64,000 nucleotides of DNA from an uncultured Negativicutes bacterium. GTDB taxonomy: Bacteria; Bacillota; Negativicutes; Veillonellales; Megasphaeraceae. Within the stretch, counting starts at the first letter, position 1. The number at the start of each line of letters is the position of its first letter. Position numbers and translations under genes: made by a program. Shown piece after piece: positions 31,766-40,681 of this stretch. The stretch is taken from NCBI GenBank assembly GCA_900752195.1, contig CAADUJ010000006.1:1-64000 (forward strand). The letters run 5' to 3'. The notes beneath the pieces are model-generated. The model was not told the DNA's origin. It saw nothing but the letters and a program-made list of their open reading frames with translations, and did no database searches.

Positions 31766-32295
31766 GGACTTCTCCTTTTTATTAGTAATCACATTTAGTT
31801 AAACGTTATCCTACGATAATGACTTTTTTCACAATCTCTTTCTATAGGATAATACAAAATAAGATTTTTTTCCATTATTTTTCACTTTTTTCTATGCAAA
31901 TTAAGCATGGTTATAATAAAAAAAGTCATAATTATATAGTTTTAAAGAATACATGTATATTCCCTATGTACATTACACATGTACCTAAAGTCGCATTAAA
32001 AGGCTTTATTAACATTTTATCAGGAAAAAATTAAATAGCATATTTCTTTATGTAGTATAGATTATATTTTTATATTTTTTCTATTTTAAACTAAACTCGA
32101 TTCATCTATTCAAAATAATCATATATGTAACATACGGCAATAATTAAGTATTTATTTCACAATCGCCCTTCTCATGCCTGTGTAAGTGCAAAACTTTTGT
32201 AAAGATGCTATTCTAATAGTACTGTTCATGGTATAATTTAGTCGATTACACTTTTGTAACGAATACTACTCTATCTACATAAAGGTCTGCCTATT
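31766..32295. other. AT-rich divergent intergenic region
   Basis: About 530 bases without a convincing gene, between divergent hydA and the membrane-protein gene. For the right-hand gene TGG-TATAAT (hexamer 32232-32237) is an extended -10 about 60 bases before the ATG. On the hydA side TTATCCTA/TAGGATAA half-sites flank a TTGTGAA-A-rich stretch (about 31810-31855), reminiscent of a half Rex site but not a full one. Around 31950-31985 TACAT-type palindromic elements (ACATGTA, GTACAT, ATGTAC) cluster. Confidence 0.4.
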
Positions 32296-33126
32296 ATGAT
32301 GTCTTGGAAAGAAACTATATTTCATAAAAATAAGAATTTTCGCTTCGTTTTACAATGTCTTTTTCTATATGGTGCCTGTTATCTTCTCTATTACTGTACC
32401 TCTATTGGTCTGGACAGTGCTGATTTACGGCTGGCATCCCGACAATTGCTGCCACCAATGCTCATCTTTTATGTCGTCCAGCGGGTAAGTGGAAAAACCT
32501 TATTATCCAGGCTTTGGCTCACGCAATTCCTGACAGGTATGAGCTGGGTCATTACGACACCGCTTCTCATGTACATTCAAGTAGGTGCTACAGCGACAAA
32601 ACTCGAATCCATGGCGGATATACTCTTTGGTTGCTATGCTGCCTTATTTCTTATGTCAGCACAACAGCTGACAGCAGGCCGGAAACATTGCCTTCTCTTT
32701 CAGAGTTGCACAACAATCTTATCCCTCATCTTGATGTGTATCCCTCTTTGTGAGGTCGTCCACTTCCTGACCTATGGGACGTGCATCACAAAAGCCACTC
32801 TCCTCTCCATCCGGACAGAGCCCTTTACCGCATATATCGAATTTTTCCGCAACACGCTGGGTGCTATGACAACGGCATTCATTGCCTTGTTCTATTTTGC
32901 CTTAGGCACGGCCATCTTTAAGTTTAATGCTCATGTATTCCGTTCTCTGCCTACCTTAAAAAGCCATGCCAGTGTGGTCATTTTCTTTTTGACTTTCTCG
33001 ATTCTCGCCGTGTATTTACCGAATACACTCATTAAGCAAACCTATTTCTTTACGGCCTGGCACCGGGCTTCCGTAGAGCTTCGCACTCATACAAAGTATG
33101 AAGAACTGCCTCACATCGTAAAATGA
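32296..33126 (+). CDS. Polytopic membrane protein, resembles the membrane part of LTA synthase/EptA-like enzymes
   Basis: A protein of 276 residues with about six to seven hydrophobic helices (FVLQCLFLYGACYLLYY; LLPPMLIFYVV; WVITTPLLMYI; TTILSLILMCIPL; TTAFIALFYFALGTAI; VVIFFLTFSILAVYLPN). The end (TYFFTAWHRASVELRTHTKY, then EELPHIVK) looks like the junction that, in phosphoethanolamine/LTA-synthase-type transferases, leads into the extracytoplasmic sulfatase domain. Here a stop follows, so it is either a lone membrane domain or a different membrane family. The ribosome site is weak. It stands alone, with its own promoter and a long terminator. Confidence 0.6.
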   Translation: MMSWKETIFHKNKNFRFVLQCLFLYGACYLLYYCTSIGLDSADLRLASRQLLPPMLIFYVVQRVSGKTLLSRLWLTQFLTGMSWVITTPLLMYIQVGATATKLESMADILFGCYAALFLMSAQQLTAGRKHCLLFQSCTTILSLILMCIPLCEVVHFLTYGTCITKATLLSIRTEPFTAYIEFFRNTLGAMTTAFIALFYFALGTAIFKFNAHVFRSLPTLKSHASVVIFFLTFSILAVYLPNTLIKQTYFFTAWHRASVELRTHTKYEELPHIVK

Positions 33127-33131
33127 TACCC

Positions 33132-33184
33132 AAAAGTGGGCTGTAACAAAATGAGAAACACTCATTTTGTTACAGCCCACTTTT
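33132..33184. terminator. Exceptionally long perfect hairpin, bidirectional terminator
   Basis: Arms of 24 bp pair without mismatch (33132-33155 with 33161-33184) around a 5-base loop. A4 at one end and T5 at the other allow termination on both strands, between convergent genes. Confidence 0.9.
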
Positions 33185-33213
33185 TCATGGCGTTATACAA
33201 AGGTTTTTAAGTA

Positions 33214-34083
33214 TTAAAACTTCGTACCTGTCAGCATTTCATACGCTTCTTTATATTTTTCGATGGTTTTATCAATGACATCCTGAGGCAGGAGATAATC
33301 GCTGTCAGGATTTGCTTTAAGCCAGTCACGTACGAACTGTTTATCGTACGATGGCTGTGATTTTCCGGCTTCATAACCTTCAAGGGGCCAGAAACGCGAG
33401 CTGTCCGGCGTCAACATTTCGTCACCTAAGATGATGTTACCGTCTTCATCGAGGCCGAATTCAAATTTTGTATCGGCAATGATGATTCCCTTAGACAGTG
33501 CATAGTCAGCGCATTTTTTATAGAGAGCCAATGTATAATCGCGAATTTTCGTGGCATATTCCATACCTTTTCCGGGGAAGGTCTTATCGATATAGGCAGC
33601 TCCTTCTTCCAAGGAAACGTTTTCATCATGTTCTCCTAATTCAGCCTTCGTAGACGGTGTAAAAATCGGTTCAGGCAACTTTTCCGATTCCTGTAACCCT
33701 TCTGGTAAAGCAATTCCGCAAACAGTGCCATTCTTTTTATAGCTTTCCCAGCCGCTGCCTGTGATATATCCGCGGACAATGCATTCCATAGGAATCATAG
33801 TGAGCTTTTTGCATTTCATGCTATTGCCGTCGAACTGAGGTTGCTGGAAGAATTCCGGCATGTCTTTGACGTCGACAGAAATCATGTGATTGGGAATGAT
33901 GTCTTTCGTAAAATCGAACCAGAATTGGGACATACGGGTCAATACGGCACCCTTATCGGTAATTTTATTTTTCAATATATGGTCAAATGCGGAAATGCGG
34001 TCCGTTGCAACCATGATAATTGCATCACCTGCATCATACACTTCACGTACTTTACCAGATTTAAAAGGTTCGTATGTTTTCAT
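33214..34083 (-). CDS. purC: SAICAR synthase
   Basis: A protein of 289 residues from ATG 34083 (GGAGG 8 bases upstream); the frame opens 54 bases earlier without a ribosome site. It shows FKSGKVREVYDAGD, VATDRISAFDHI, ECIVRGYITGSGWESYKKNG and the ADTKFEFGLDEDGNIILGDE signature with the SRFWP segment. It joins CAIR and aspartate to SAICAR in purine synthesis. The length matches the longer eukaryote-like/Bacteroides form rather than the ~240-residue B. subtilis form. It is separated from the other pur genes by fumC. Confidence 0.96.
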   Translation of the reverse strand: MKTYEPFKSGKVREVYDAGDAIIMVATDRISAFDHILKNKITDKGAVLTRMSQFWFDFTKDIIPNHMISVDVKDMPEFFQQPQFDGNSMKCKKLTMIPMECIVRGYITGSGWESYKKNGTVCGIALPEGLQESEKLPEPIFTPSTKAELGEHDENVSLEEGAAYIDKTFPGKGMEYATKIRDYTLALYKKCADYALSKGIIIADTKFEFGLDEDGNIILGDEMLTPDSSRFWPLEGYEAGKSQPSYDKQFVRDWLKANPDSDYLLPQDVIDKTIEKYKEAYEMLTGTKF

Positions 34084-34180
34084 GCTACATTCCTCCATCA
34101 AAAAAATATATACTCGAAAACGTGCGATTTCTCGCATCGTCTATATGTAAAAAGGTATCTTCTTCAGCGCCATCAGGCTG

Positions 34181-35563
34181 TTACATACCCGCTAATTTAG
34201 CAGGATCCATATGGGCATCAAATTCTTCTTCCGTTACCCATCCCGTAGCCAGAGCGGACTGACGCAATGTCAGATTTTCATTGGCTGCCTTTTTGGCTAT
34301 GAGACAAGCCTTATCGTATCCCACTACGGGAACGAGACCGGTCACGAGAATCAATGATTGGTGAAGATTGTAATCAATCTTTTCCATATTAGCTTTGATG
34401 CCCGTAATACAGTGTACCCGGAAGGAATCCATACCATCGTGCAAGAGACGGATAGATTGAATCAGATTGTATGCCATAACGGGCATAAATACATTTAACT
34501 CAAAATTTCCCTGGCTGGCTGCAATCCCCATCGTTGCATCATTTCCCATGACCTGTACGGCAATCATCGTCACGGCTTCACATTGGGTCGGATTGACCTT
34601 GCTCGGCATGATAGAGCTTCCCGGTTCATTTTCAGGAATCGATAGCTCGCCAATACCGCAACGCGGTCCTGATGAAAGCCAGCGGACGTCATTTGCAATC
34701 TTCATGAGATCACAGGCCAGTGCTTTCAACATACCATGGACAACCGTTACTTCATCCTTGCTCGTAAGAGCTTGGAATTTATTTGGCGCTGTCCGGAAAG
34801 ATGTTCCCGTCAGATCACTTACGATTTCAGCAAATCGCGTATCATAGCCATCAGGACAATTGATGCCAGTACCGACGGCCGTACCGCCCATAGCAAGGTC
34901 ACGGAGAAAGTCTATCCCCTGCTGGAGCATTTCCTTATCTCGTTCAATCATGCGGGCCCAACCGCTGAATTCCTGGCCTAACGTAAGCGGCGTAGCATCC
35001 TGCAAGTGCGTCCGACCGATTTTCACAACATGAGCAAACTCCTGTTCTTTTTCCTTCAAAGCCTTGTAAAACGCATCCATTGCCGGAAATAACTGCTTTT
35101 CAATAAGTAAGACGCCAACCATGTGGAGGCCTGTCGGGAATGTATCATTAGAGCTTTGAGAGTGATTGACATGGTCATTAGGATGCACAACAATGTCCTT
35201 TCCCTGTTCCTGTAAGAGCTCAATCGCTCTATGAGCGATGACTTCGTTCATGTTCATGTTGAACTGGGTGCCACTGCCTGTCATCCATACGGACAAGGGA
35301 AAATTGCCATCGAGTCTATGTCCCAATATATCATCGCAAGCGGCAATGATAGCATCGGCTCGCTCTTGATCGATGACAGAAAGTTCCTTATTCGTCATGG
35401 CGGCCGCTTTTTTCAGATACGCAAAGACCGTCACCATTTCTGGTGGAATCTTTTCCGTACCAATTTTAAAGTTTTCAAAGCTTCTCTGGGTCTGAGCTCC
35501 CCACAATTTATCTGCCGGGACCTTGATTTCACCCATAGAATCCTTTTCTATACGATACTCCAT
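34181..35563 (-). CDS. fumC: Class II fumarate hydratase
   Basis: A protein of 460 residues of the aspartase/fumarase superfamily. It contains TGSGTQFNMNMNEVIAHRA, HPNDHVNHSQSSNDTFPT, GRTHLQDATPLTLGQEFSGW and the signature GSSIMPSKVNPTQCEA. The close relative aspartase is possible, but the N-terminal sequence (MGEIKVPADKLWGAQTQRS) favours fumarase. It interconverts fumarate and malate. It may use fumarate set free by adenylosuccinate lyase, which would explain its place between purD and purC. ATG 35563 follows AGAGGA. Confidence 0.92.
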   Translation of the reverse strand: MEYRIEKDSMGEIKVPADKLWGAQTQRSFENFKIGTEKIPPEMVTVFAYLKKAAAMTNKELSVIDQERADAIIAACDDILGHRLDGNFPLSVWMTGSGTQFNMNMNEVIAHRAIELLQEQGKDIVVHPNDHVNHSQSSNDTFPTGLHMVGVLLIEKQLFPAMDAFYKALKEKEQEFAHVVKIGRTHLQDATPLTLGQEFSGWARMIERDKEMLQQGIDFLRDLAMGGTAVGTGINCPDGYDTRFAEIVSDLTGTSFRTAPNKFQALTSKDEVTVVHGMLKALACDLMKIANDVRWLSSGPRCGIGELSIPENEPGSSIMPSKVNPTQCEAVTMIAVQVMGNDATMGIAASQGNFELNVFMPVMAYNLIQSIRLLHDGMDSFRVHCITGIKANMEKIDYNLHQSLILVTGLVPVVGYDKACLIAKKAANENLTLRQSALATGWVTEEEFDAHMDPAKLAGM

Positions 35564-35588
35564 TGTCTCATCCTCTTTCTCATGAAAA

Positions 35589-35614
35589 GAGCCATACATA
35601 GGCTTGTACGGCCC
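35589..35614 (-). terminator. Possible weak terminator after purD
   Basis: A 10-bp stem with two G-U pairs (35605-35614 with 35589-35598), followed by only TTTT on the minus strand. Read-through into fumC is likely. Confidence 0.45.
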
Positions 35615-35621
35615 TTCTCAA

Positions 35622-36896
35622 TTACTGCTGTATATGACGCAGGCCTTTGGCACCGATGTCGTTACGGACCTGCTGCCCTTCAAAGGATATGCGTTTCACG
35701 TTATCATAGGCCTTGTTAATGGCTTCCTGCAACGTAGCTCCGATAGCCGTCACACCGAGGACACGGCCACCATTTGTGACGCATTGACCGTCAACGCATT
35801 TCGTACCAGAATGAAAGACGATGGCATCAGGATCGACGTCCTGCAAACCAGAAATCACATCACCTTTATGGCTAGATGCAGGATAGCCGGCACTGGCCAT
35901 GATGACGCAGCAGGCGGAAGCTGGTTTCCAGCGTACCATTTCTTTTTTCAACGTACCCTGGGTGCAGGCATACATAATCTGCGCTAAATCACTGTCCAGA
36001 AGAGGCAATACAGCCTGCGTTTCCGGATCGCCAAAGCGGCAGTTGAATTCGACGACTTTCGGTCCTTCTTCCGTAATCATGAGCCCTGCATAGAGACAAC
36101 CCTGATACGTAATTCCTTCTTTTTTCAGCCCTTCCACGACGGGAACGAGAATCGTATCGTACACGAGTTGCGTCAATTCCGGCGTCAGTACAGGGGCTGG
36201 TGCATATGCGCCCATACCACCCGTGTTAGGACCTTCATCATGATCAAAGATTCGTTTATGATCCTGTGCCGATATCATGGGGACGATAGTCGCACCATCG
36301 ACGAAGGCCAACAGGCTTGCTTCTTCCCCTGCCATACATTCTTCAATGACGATATGGCCGCCTGATTCGCCGAATACTTTGTCTTCCATCATAGAATCGA
36401 CGGCTTCGATAGCTTCGTCTATAGTCTGGGCCACAACAACGCCTTTACCGGCAGCCAGGCCATCTGCTTTTACGACGATAGGAGCTCCCTGCTGACGAAT
36501 ATAGGCAACAGCTGCATCATGATCCTGAAATGTAGCATAGGCGGCAGTAGGAACATGATATTTTTTCATCAAGTTCTTGGCGAACGTCTTGGAGCCTTCC
36601 ATCTGAGCTGCAGCCTTGTTAGGTCCGAATACGGCAATTCCCTTTTCCTGACAACAATCAGCCAACCCTTCTGTCAAAGGCACTTCCGGACCGACGACGA
36701 CCATATCAATACCATGGGTCGTACAAAAATCGGCAATGCCGTCCAGGTCTTCCACGCCGATGGCAACAGGTTCGGCAATAGATGCCATAGCATCACTACC
36801 TGGCAAGGCATATAGCTTTTCCACAATAGGACTCTTTGCCAAGATATACGCCAGAGCATGTTCCCGGCCACCGCCACCTACAACTGCAACCTTCAT
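35622..36896 (-). CDS. purD: Phosphoribosylamine-glycine ligase
   Basis: A protein of 424 residues with the ATP-grasp fold. MKVAVVGGGGREHALAYIL leads. The ATP-binding stretch is APIVVKADGLAAGKGVVVA, and the family signature is CRFGDPETQ near residue 290. It makes GAR from phosphoribosylamine and glycine. Its ATG at 36896 comes right after the stop of the purH-like gene (1 base), so it is translated in tandem with it. Confidence 0.97.
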   Translation of the reverse strand: MKVAVVGGGGREHALAYILAKSPIVEKLYALPGSDAMASIAEPVAIGVEDLDGIADFCTTHGIDMVVVGPEVPLTEGLADCCQEKGIAVFGPNKAAAQMEGSKTFAKNLMKKYHVPTAAYATFQDHDAAVAYIRQQGAPIVVKADGLAAGKGVVVAQTIDEAIEAVDSMMEDKVFGESGGHIVIEECMAGEEASLLAFVDGATIVPMISAQDHKRIFDHDEGPNTGGMGAYAPAPVLTPELTQLVYDTILVPVVEGLKKEGITYQGCLYAGLMITEEGPKVVEFNCRFGDPETQAVLPLLDSDLAQIMYACTQGTLKKEMVRWKPASACCVIMASAGYPASSHKGDVISGLQDVDPDAIVFHSGTKCVDGQCVTNGGRVLGVTAIGATLQEAINKAYDNVKRISFEGQQVRNDIGAKGLRHIQQ

Positions 36897-36897
36897 G

Positions 36898-37500
36898 TTA
36901 CTGTGCTCCTTTCTTCACCTGCTGAGCCAGATATGATGCGATAGTCGTATCATATGTGGCAGTGTGTTGGAATGCTTCCTGTGCCAATTCCAGACGATAT
37001 GCATCGGTAAATTCTCCGTCCTTCTTCAGGATAGAAATAATTTCATCATATTTTTTCGGATTTGTTACGATAGCCACATATTTGTTATTCTTTGCCGCTG
37101 CACGAACCATGCAGGGACCGCCGATATCGATGTTTTCAATAGCTTCCGGCAACGTTACATTCGGTTTACTGATCGTTTCTTTAAAAGGATAAAGATTAAC
37201 GACGACTAAGTCGATAGGTGTAATACCGTGTTCTTTCATGGCTTTTACGTGTTCCGGATTATCCCGCACAGCTAGGATAGCACCATGGATCTTGGGATTA
37301 AGCGTTTTGACACGGCCATCCATCATTTCCGGAAATCCTGTGACATCTTGAACAGCTGTAACGGGAACACCTGCATCTTTAAGAGCCTTCATGGTACCAC
37401 CGGTAGAAATGATGTCAATACCGAGTTCAGTCAAGGCCTTACCTAATTCGACTACGCCAGTTTTATCAGATACACTTACAAGAGCGCGTTTTACTTTCAT
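36898..37500 (-). CDS. purH: IMP cyclohydrolase domain protein (N-terminal half of PurH only)
   Basis: A protein of 200 residues that matches the MGS-like IMP cyclohydrolase half of PurH: RALVSVSDKTGVVELGKAL, STGGTMKALKDAGV, EMMDGRVKTLNPKIHGAIL, VVNLYPFKETI and NIDIGGPCMVRAAAKNN. Bifunctional PurH has ~510 residues; the AICAR transformylase half is absent, and purD starts one base after this stop. So the gene is a complete single-domain protein, not a truncation with leftover sequence. A separate formyltransferase must do the preceding step and is not in the window. Confidence 0.93.
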   Translation of the reverse strand: MKVKRALVSVSDKTGVVELGKALTELGIDIISTGGTMKALKDAGVPVTAVQDVTGFPEMMDGRVKTLNPKIHGAILAVRDNPEHVKAMKEHGITPIDLVVVNLYPFKETISKPNVTLPEAIENIDIGGPCMVRAAAKNNKYVAIVTNPKKYDEIISILKKDGEFTDAYRLELAQEAFQHTATYDTTIASYLAQQVKKGAQ

Positions 37501-37511
37501 GACAGTTCCTC

Positions 37512-38126
37512 CTATTCTTGAGTGCCTTTTACGAGATTACCTTCGATCGTTAATTTATCATCACAGAATAGCTGTGCTGCCCGTATATACGTCGGGTGTT
37601 CCTTCGTGAGGATTCGGGCAGCCAATGTATCTTCTGTATCGTCTTCCAGGACGGGCACCGTCGACTGCAAAATAATAGGGCCTGCATCCATATCGGGAAC
37701 GACAAAATGAACGGTACAACCGGCAACTTTGACACCGGCCTCGACAGCCTGTCGTTGTGCATGAAGACCTCTGAAGGACGGCAGCAATGCAGGATGGATA
37801 TTCAATATCTTATGTTCATAATGAGAAATAAAGTTGCCACTGAGAAGGCGCATGAACCCGGCTAGGCAGATGATGTCAGCCTTATATGGTTCAATATGGT
37901 CTAACATGTATGTTTCAAAGGCTTCCTTCGTTGCAAAGGATTTACGATCTGCCAGGATGACAGGAATGCCCCATTCACGAGCACGGTCAATGACAGGCGC
38001 GCCAGGAATATCGCATACAAGGGCTTTTACTTCTGCATTGATAGTTCCTTTCTGGACGGCATCATAAAGAGCTATCGCATTGGAGCCACGACCAGAAGCA
38101 AAAATGACCATATTTTTCTTAGACAT
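37512..38126 (-). CDS. purN: Phosphoribosylglycinamide formyltransferase
   Basis: A protein of 204 residues. ASGRGSNAIAL (phosphate loop), LAGFMRLLSGNFI and NIHPALLPSFRGLHAQRQAV with the catalytic Asn-His, and GCTVHFVVPDMDAGPII with the catalytic Asp are all present. It formylates GAR using 10-formyl-THF. ATG 38126 overlaps purM by 8 bp and has GGGAGG upstream; an in-frame TTG just before is less likely. Confidence 0.96.
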   Translation of the reverse strand: MSKKNMVIFASGRGSNAIALYDAVQKGTINAEVKALVCDIPGAPVIDRAREWGIPVILADRKSFATKEAFETYMLDHIEPYKADIICLAGFMRLLSGNFISHYEHKILNIHPALLPSFRGLHAQRQAVEAGVKVAGCTVHFVVPDMDAGPIILQSTVPVLEDDTEDTLAARILTKEHPTYIRAAQLFCDDKLTIEGNLVKGTQE

Positions 38127-39180
38127 CAAATACGCCTCCCTTTAATGTAACAGGTACATCAGAAGCAATGGTCTTGCCAATGATATAGGCTTTTTCATCG
38201 CGTTCTTCCAGATTCTTCATGACCTTGGGCGCATCTTCTTTGGACACGATCATGATCATGCCGATGCCCATATTGAATGTACGATACATTTCTTCCTTGG
38301 CGACATCGCCCCATTTCTGCAGGAGACCGAAGATGGGAAGTTGTGGCCATGTCGTGATGTCTATTTCAACGCCTATGCCTTTAGGAAGGACACGGGGAAT
38401 ATTTTCATAGAATCCGCCACCGGTAATATGTACCATCCCTTTTACATCAAAGTTGCGGATAATGGGAAGGCATGGACGCGGATAAAGCCGTGTCGGCGTA
38501 AGGAGGCATTCGCCAATCGTCATCCCCAATTCATCAATATATTTATCAAGTTTCATGTTCATTCGTTCGAACACAATTTTACGGACCAGGGAAAAACCAT
38601 TGGAATGGACACCTGTTGACGGCAGACCGATGAGTACATCGTCAGGTCCAATCGTTTCGCCCGTAATAACGCGGTCTCTATCCACGATTCCGACACCAAA
38701 ACCGGCAAGGTCGTAATCGTCTTTTGCATAGAAACCGGCCATTTCAGCAGTTTCACCACCTAAAAGGGCACAACCGGACTCTTTGCATGCATTGGCAACA
38801 CCCTTTACGATATCTGATACCTGGACAGGATCCAGTTTTCCTACGGCAATGTAATCGAGGAAAAACAGCGGTTCGGCCCCCTGGACGAGAACGTCATTAA
38901 TAGACATGGCAACGCAGTCCTGACCGACTGTGTCGTGCTTATCCATCATAATGGCCAGTCGGAGTTTCGTCCCAACGCCGTCCGTTCCGCTGACAAGGAT
39001 AGGCTTTTTAATATCGCTATTCATCAAGGAGAACAGCCCGCCAAAGCCGCCGAGATCACCGAGGACTTCCGGACGATACGTAGATTTTACAGAATCTTTC
39101 ATTAATTCAACGGCTTTATTACCAGCGTCAATATCGACACCGGCATCTCTATAGGTCAATCCTTTATTATTCGAGAGCAT
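38119..39180 (-). CDS. purM: Phosphoribosylformylglycinamidine cyclo-ligase
   Basis: A protein of 353 residues. Motifs: GLTYRDAGVDIDAG, VSGTDGVGTKLRLA, CVAMSINDVLVQGAEPLFFL, ALLGGETAEMAGFY, GLPSTGVHSNGFSL. It closes the imidazole ring of AIR. ATG 39180 has AAGGAGA upstream and overlaps the end of purF by 14 bp. The frame is open upstream to 39231 but that part lies inside purF. Confidence 0.97.
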   Translation of the reverse strand: MLSNNKGLTYRDAGVDIDAGNKAVELMKDSVKSTYRPEVLGDLGGFGGLFSLMNSDIKKPILVSGTDGVGTKLRLAIMMDKHDTVGQDCVAMSINDVLVQGAEPLFFLDYIAVGKLDPVQVSDIVKGVANACKESGCALLGGETAEMAGFYAKDDYDLAGFGVGIVDRDRVITGETIGPDDVLIGLPSTGVHSNGFSLVRKIVFERMNMKLDKYIDELGMTIGECLLTPTRLYPRPCLPIIRNFDVKGMVHITGGGFYENIPRVLPKGIGVEIDITTWPQLPIFGLLQKWGDVAKEEMYRTFNMGIGMIMIVSKEDAPKVMKNLEERDEKAYIIGKTIASDVPVTLKGGVFDV

Positions 39181-40585
39181 ATTTTTCTCCTTCCTCATTG
39201 GCAACAGGTGTTTCTGTCGGATACTCACCATTAAAACAAGCTAAGCAAAGATCTTCGCGTGGAATATTGGGAATCGATTTGCACAATCCATCAAGAGAAA
39301 TGAAATGAAGCCGATCGACGCCGATATACTTGCGAATTTCTTCAACAGTCAACGTAGAGGCAATAAGTTCTTTACGAACCGATGTGTCGATACCATAGTA
39401 GCAAGAATACATGATTGGTGGTGCCGATACACACATGTTGACCTCTTTTGCACCGGCTTCACGAAGCATCTTACAGATAATACCGCTCGTCGTGCCACGG
39501 ACAATGGAATCATCGACCATGACGATACGTTTACCCTTGACAACCGATTTAACGACGTTAAGCTTCATGCGGACCGCTAATTCTCGTTCTTTTTGCGTCG
39601 GTTTGATGAAGGTGCGTCCCATGTATCGATTCTTGATGAGGCCATGGTTAAAAGGAAGTCCTGATGCCATGGCGTATCCAATAGCAGCCGTGTTGCCACT
39701 ATCAGGCACAGAAATGACTAAATCGGCATCGTACTTTGTTTCTTCCCACATTTGTTTTCCCATATTAAGACGGGCCTGATAAATATCCTGGCCATCAATG
39801 ATGCTGTCAGGACGAGCAAAGTATATATATTCAAAGGAACAGATTTGTTTCCTTTCCGCTTTGTTAAACGTATACGACTTAACGCCATCTGCCGAAATTT
39901 CGATGATTTCTCCAGGCTGAATATCACGTACAAAAGTTGCTTCTAGAGCGTCGAGACCGCAGGTTTCAGACGACAAAATCCAACCGCCATCTGTCGTTCT
40001 ACCCAAGCAAAGAGGGCGGAAGCCATGAGGATCACGGGCTCCATAGAGATGGTCCTTCGTCATGGCGACGATAGAAAAAGCTCCTTCGATGCGGTTCAGA
40101 CAGTCCATGATACGTTCTACGACAGTCGCTTTACGGCTTCGACTGATAAGATTGACGATAACTTCTGTATCCATTGTAGTCTGGAACGTAACGCCGTCTT
40201 CATCGAGCTGTGCTCTCAGCTCCCGTGTGTTCGTCAAATTACCATTATGGGCTAAAGCAATTTGTCCAAACGATGAATAGACAGCTAAAGGCTGAATATT
40301 ACGAGGGTTATTCGATCCTGTCGTCGAATACCGGACGTGTCCGATTCCGATGTTGCCACCCAGATCTTCTGGCAAGCCTTTTTCAAAGACTGAGCTAATA
40401 AGCCCCATTCCACGATAGGTGTGAATATCTTCTCCATCAGTCAATGCCATGCCGCCACTTTCCTGGCCGCGGTGCTGCAACGCAAACAACCCCCAATACA
40501 GATACCGGGGAATGTCTAACGTTTTGTGATACATGCCAATGACGCCACACTCTTCATGCTGTTTATCCCAAATCGAATCATACAT
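39167..40585 (-). CDS. purF: Amidophosphoribosyltransferase
   Basis: A protein of 472 residues. The N-terminal Ntn glutaminase domain has EECGVIGMY; the usual propeptide is short, with the catalytic Cys near residue 12. HRGQESGGMA and IGHVRYSTTG follow. The PRPP-binding site is RIVMVDDSIVRGTTSGII. Cys residues in the C-terminal part (SCYYGID, CLACFNGEYP) fit the [4Fe-4S] type seen in B. subtilis. It catalyses the first committed step of purine synthesis. The ATG at 40585 follows GGAGG at a slightly long distance. Confidence 0.97.
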   Translation of the reverse strand: MYDSIWDKQHEECGVIGMYHKTLDIPRYLYWGLFALQHRGQESGGMALTDGEDIHTYRGMGLISSVFEKGLPEDLGGNIGIGHVRYSTTGSNNPRNIQPLAVYSSFGQIALAHNGNLTNTRELRAQLDEDGVTFQTTMDTEVIVNLISRSRKATVVERIMDCLNRIEGAFSIVAMTKDHLYGARDPHGFRPLCLGRTTDGGWILSSETCGLDALEATFVRDIQPGEIIEISADGVKSYTFNKAERKQICSFEYIYFARPDSIIDGQDIYQARLNMGKQMWEETKYDADLVISVPDSGNTAAIGYAMASGLPFNHGLIKNRYMGRTFIKPTQKERELAVRMKLNVVKSVVKGKRIVMVDDSIVRGTTSGIICKMLREAGAKEVNMCVSAPPIMYSCYYGIDTSVRKELIASTLTVEEIRKYIGVDRLHFISLDGLCKSIPNIPREDLCLACFNGEYPTETPVANEEGEKYALE

Positions 40586-40681
40586 TATGCGGGAACCTCC
40601 ACTTCTTATTGTTCGTAGTAGTACGATGGGTCTTTCTATTTACATACAGGAGTTGGGCAATACATGCCTTCAATGAAACAA

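Noticed and set aside
31810..31855. Rex operator before hydA
   Set aside because: Only one TTGTGAA half is present; the second half does not fit the consensus, so no feature is claimed.
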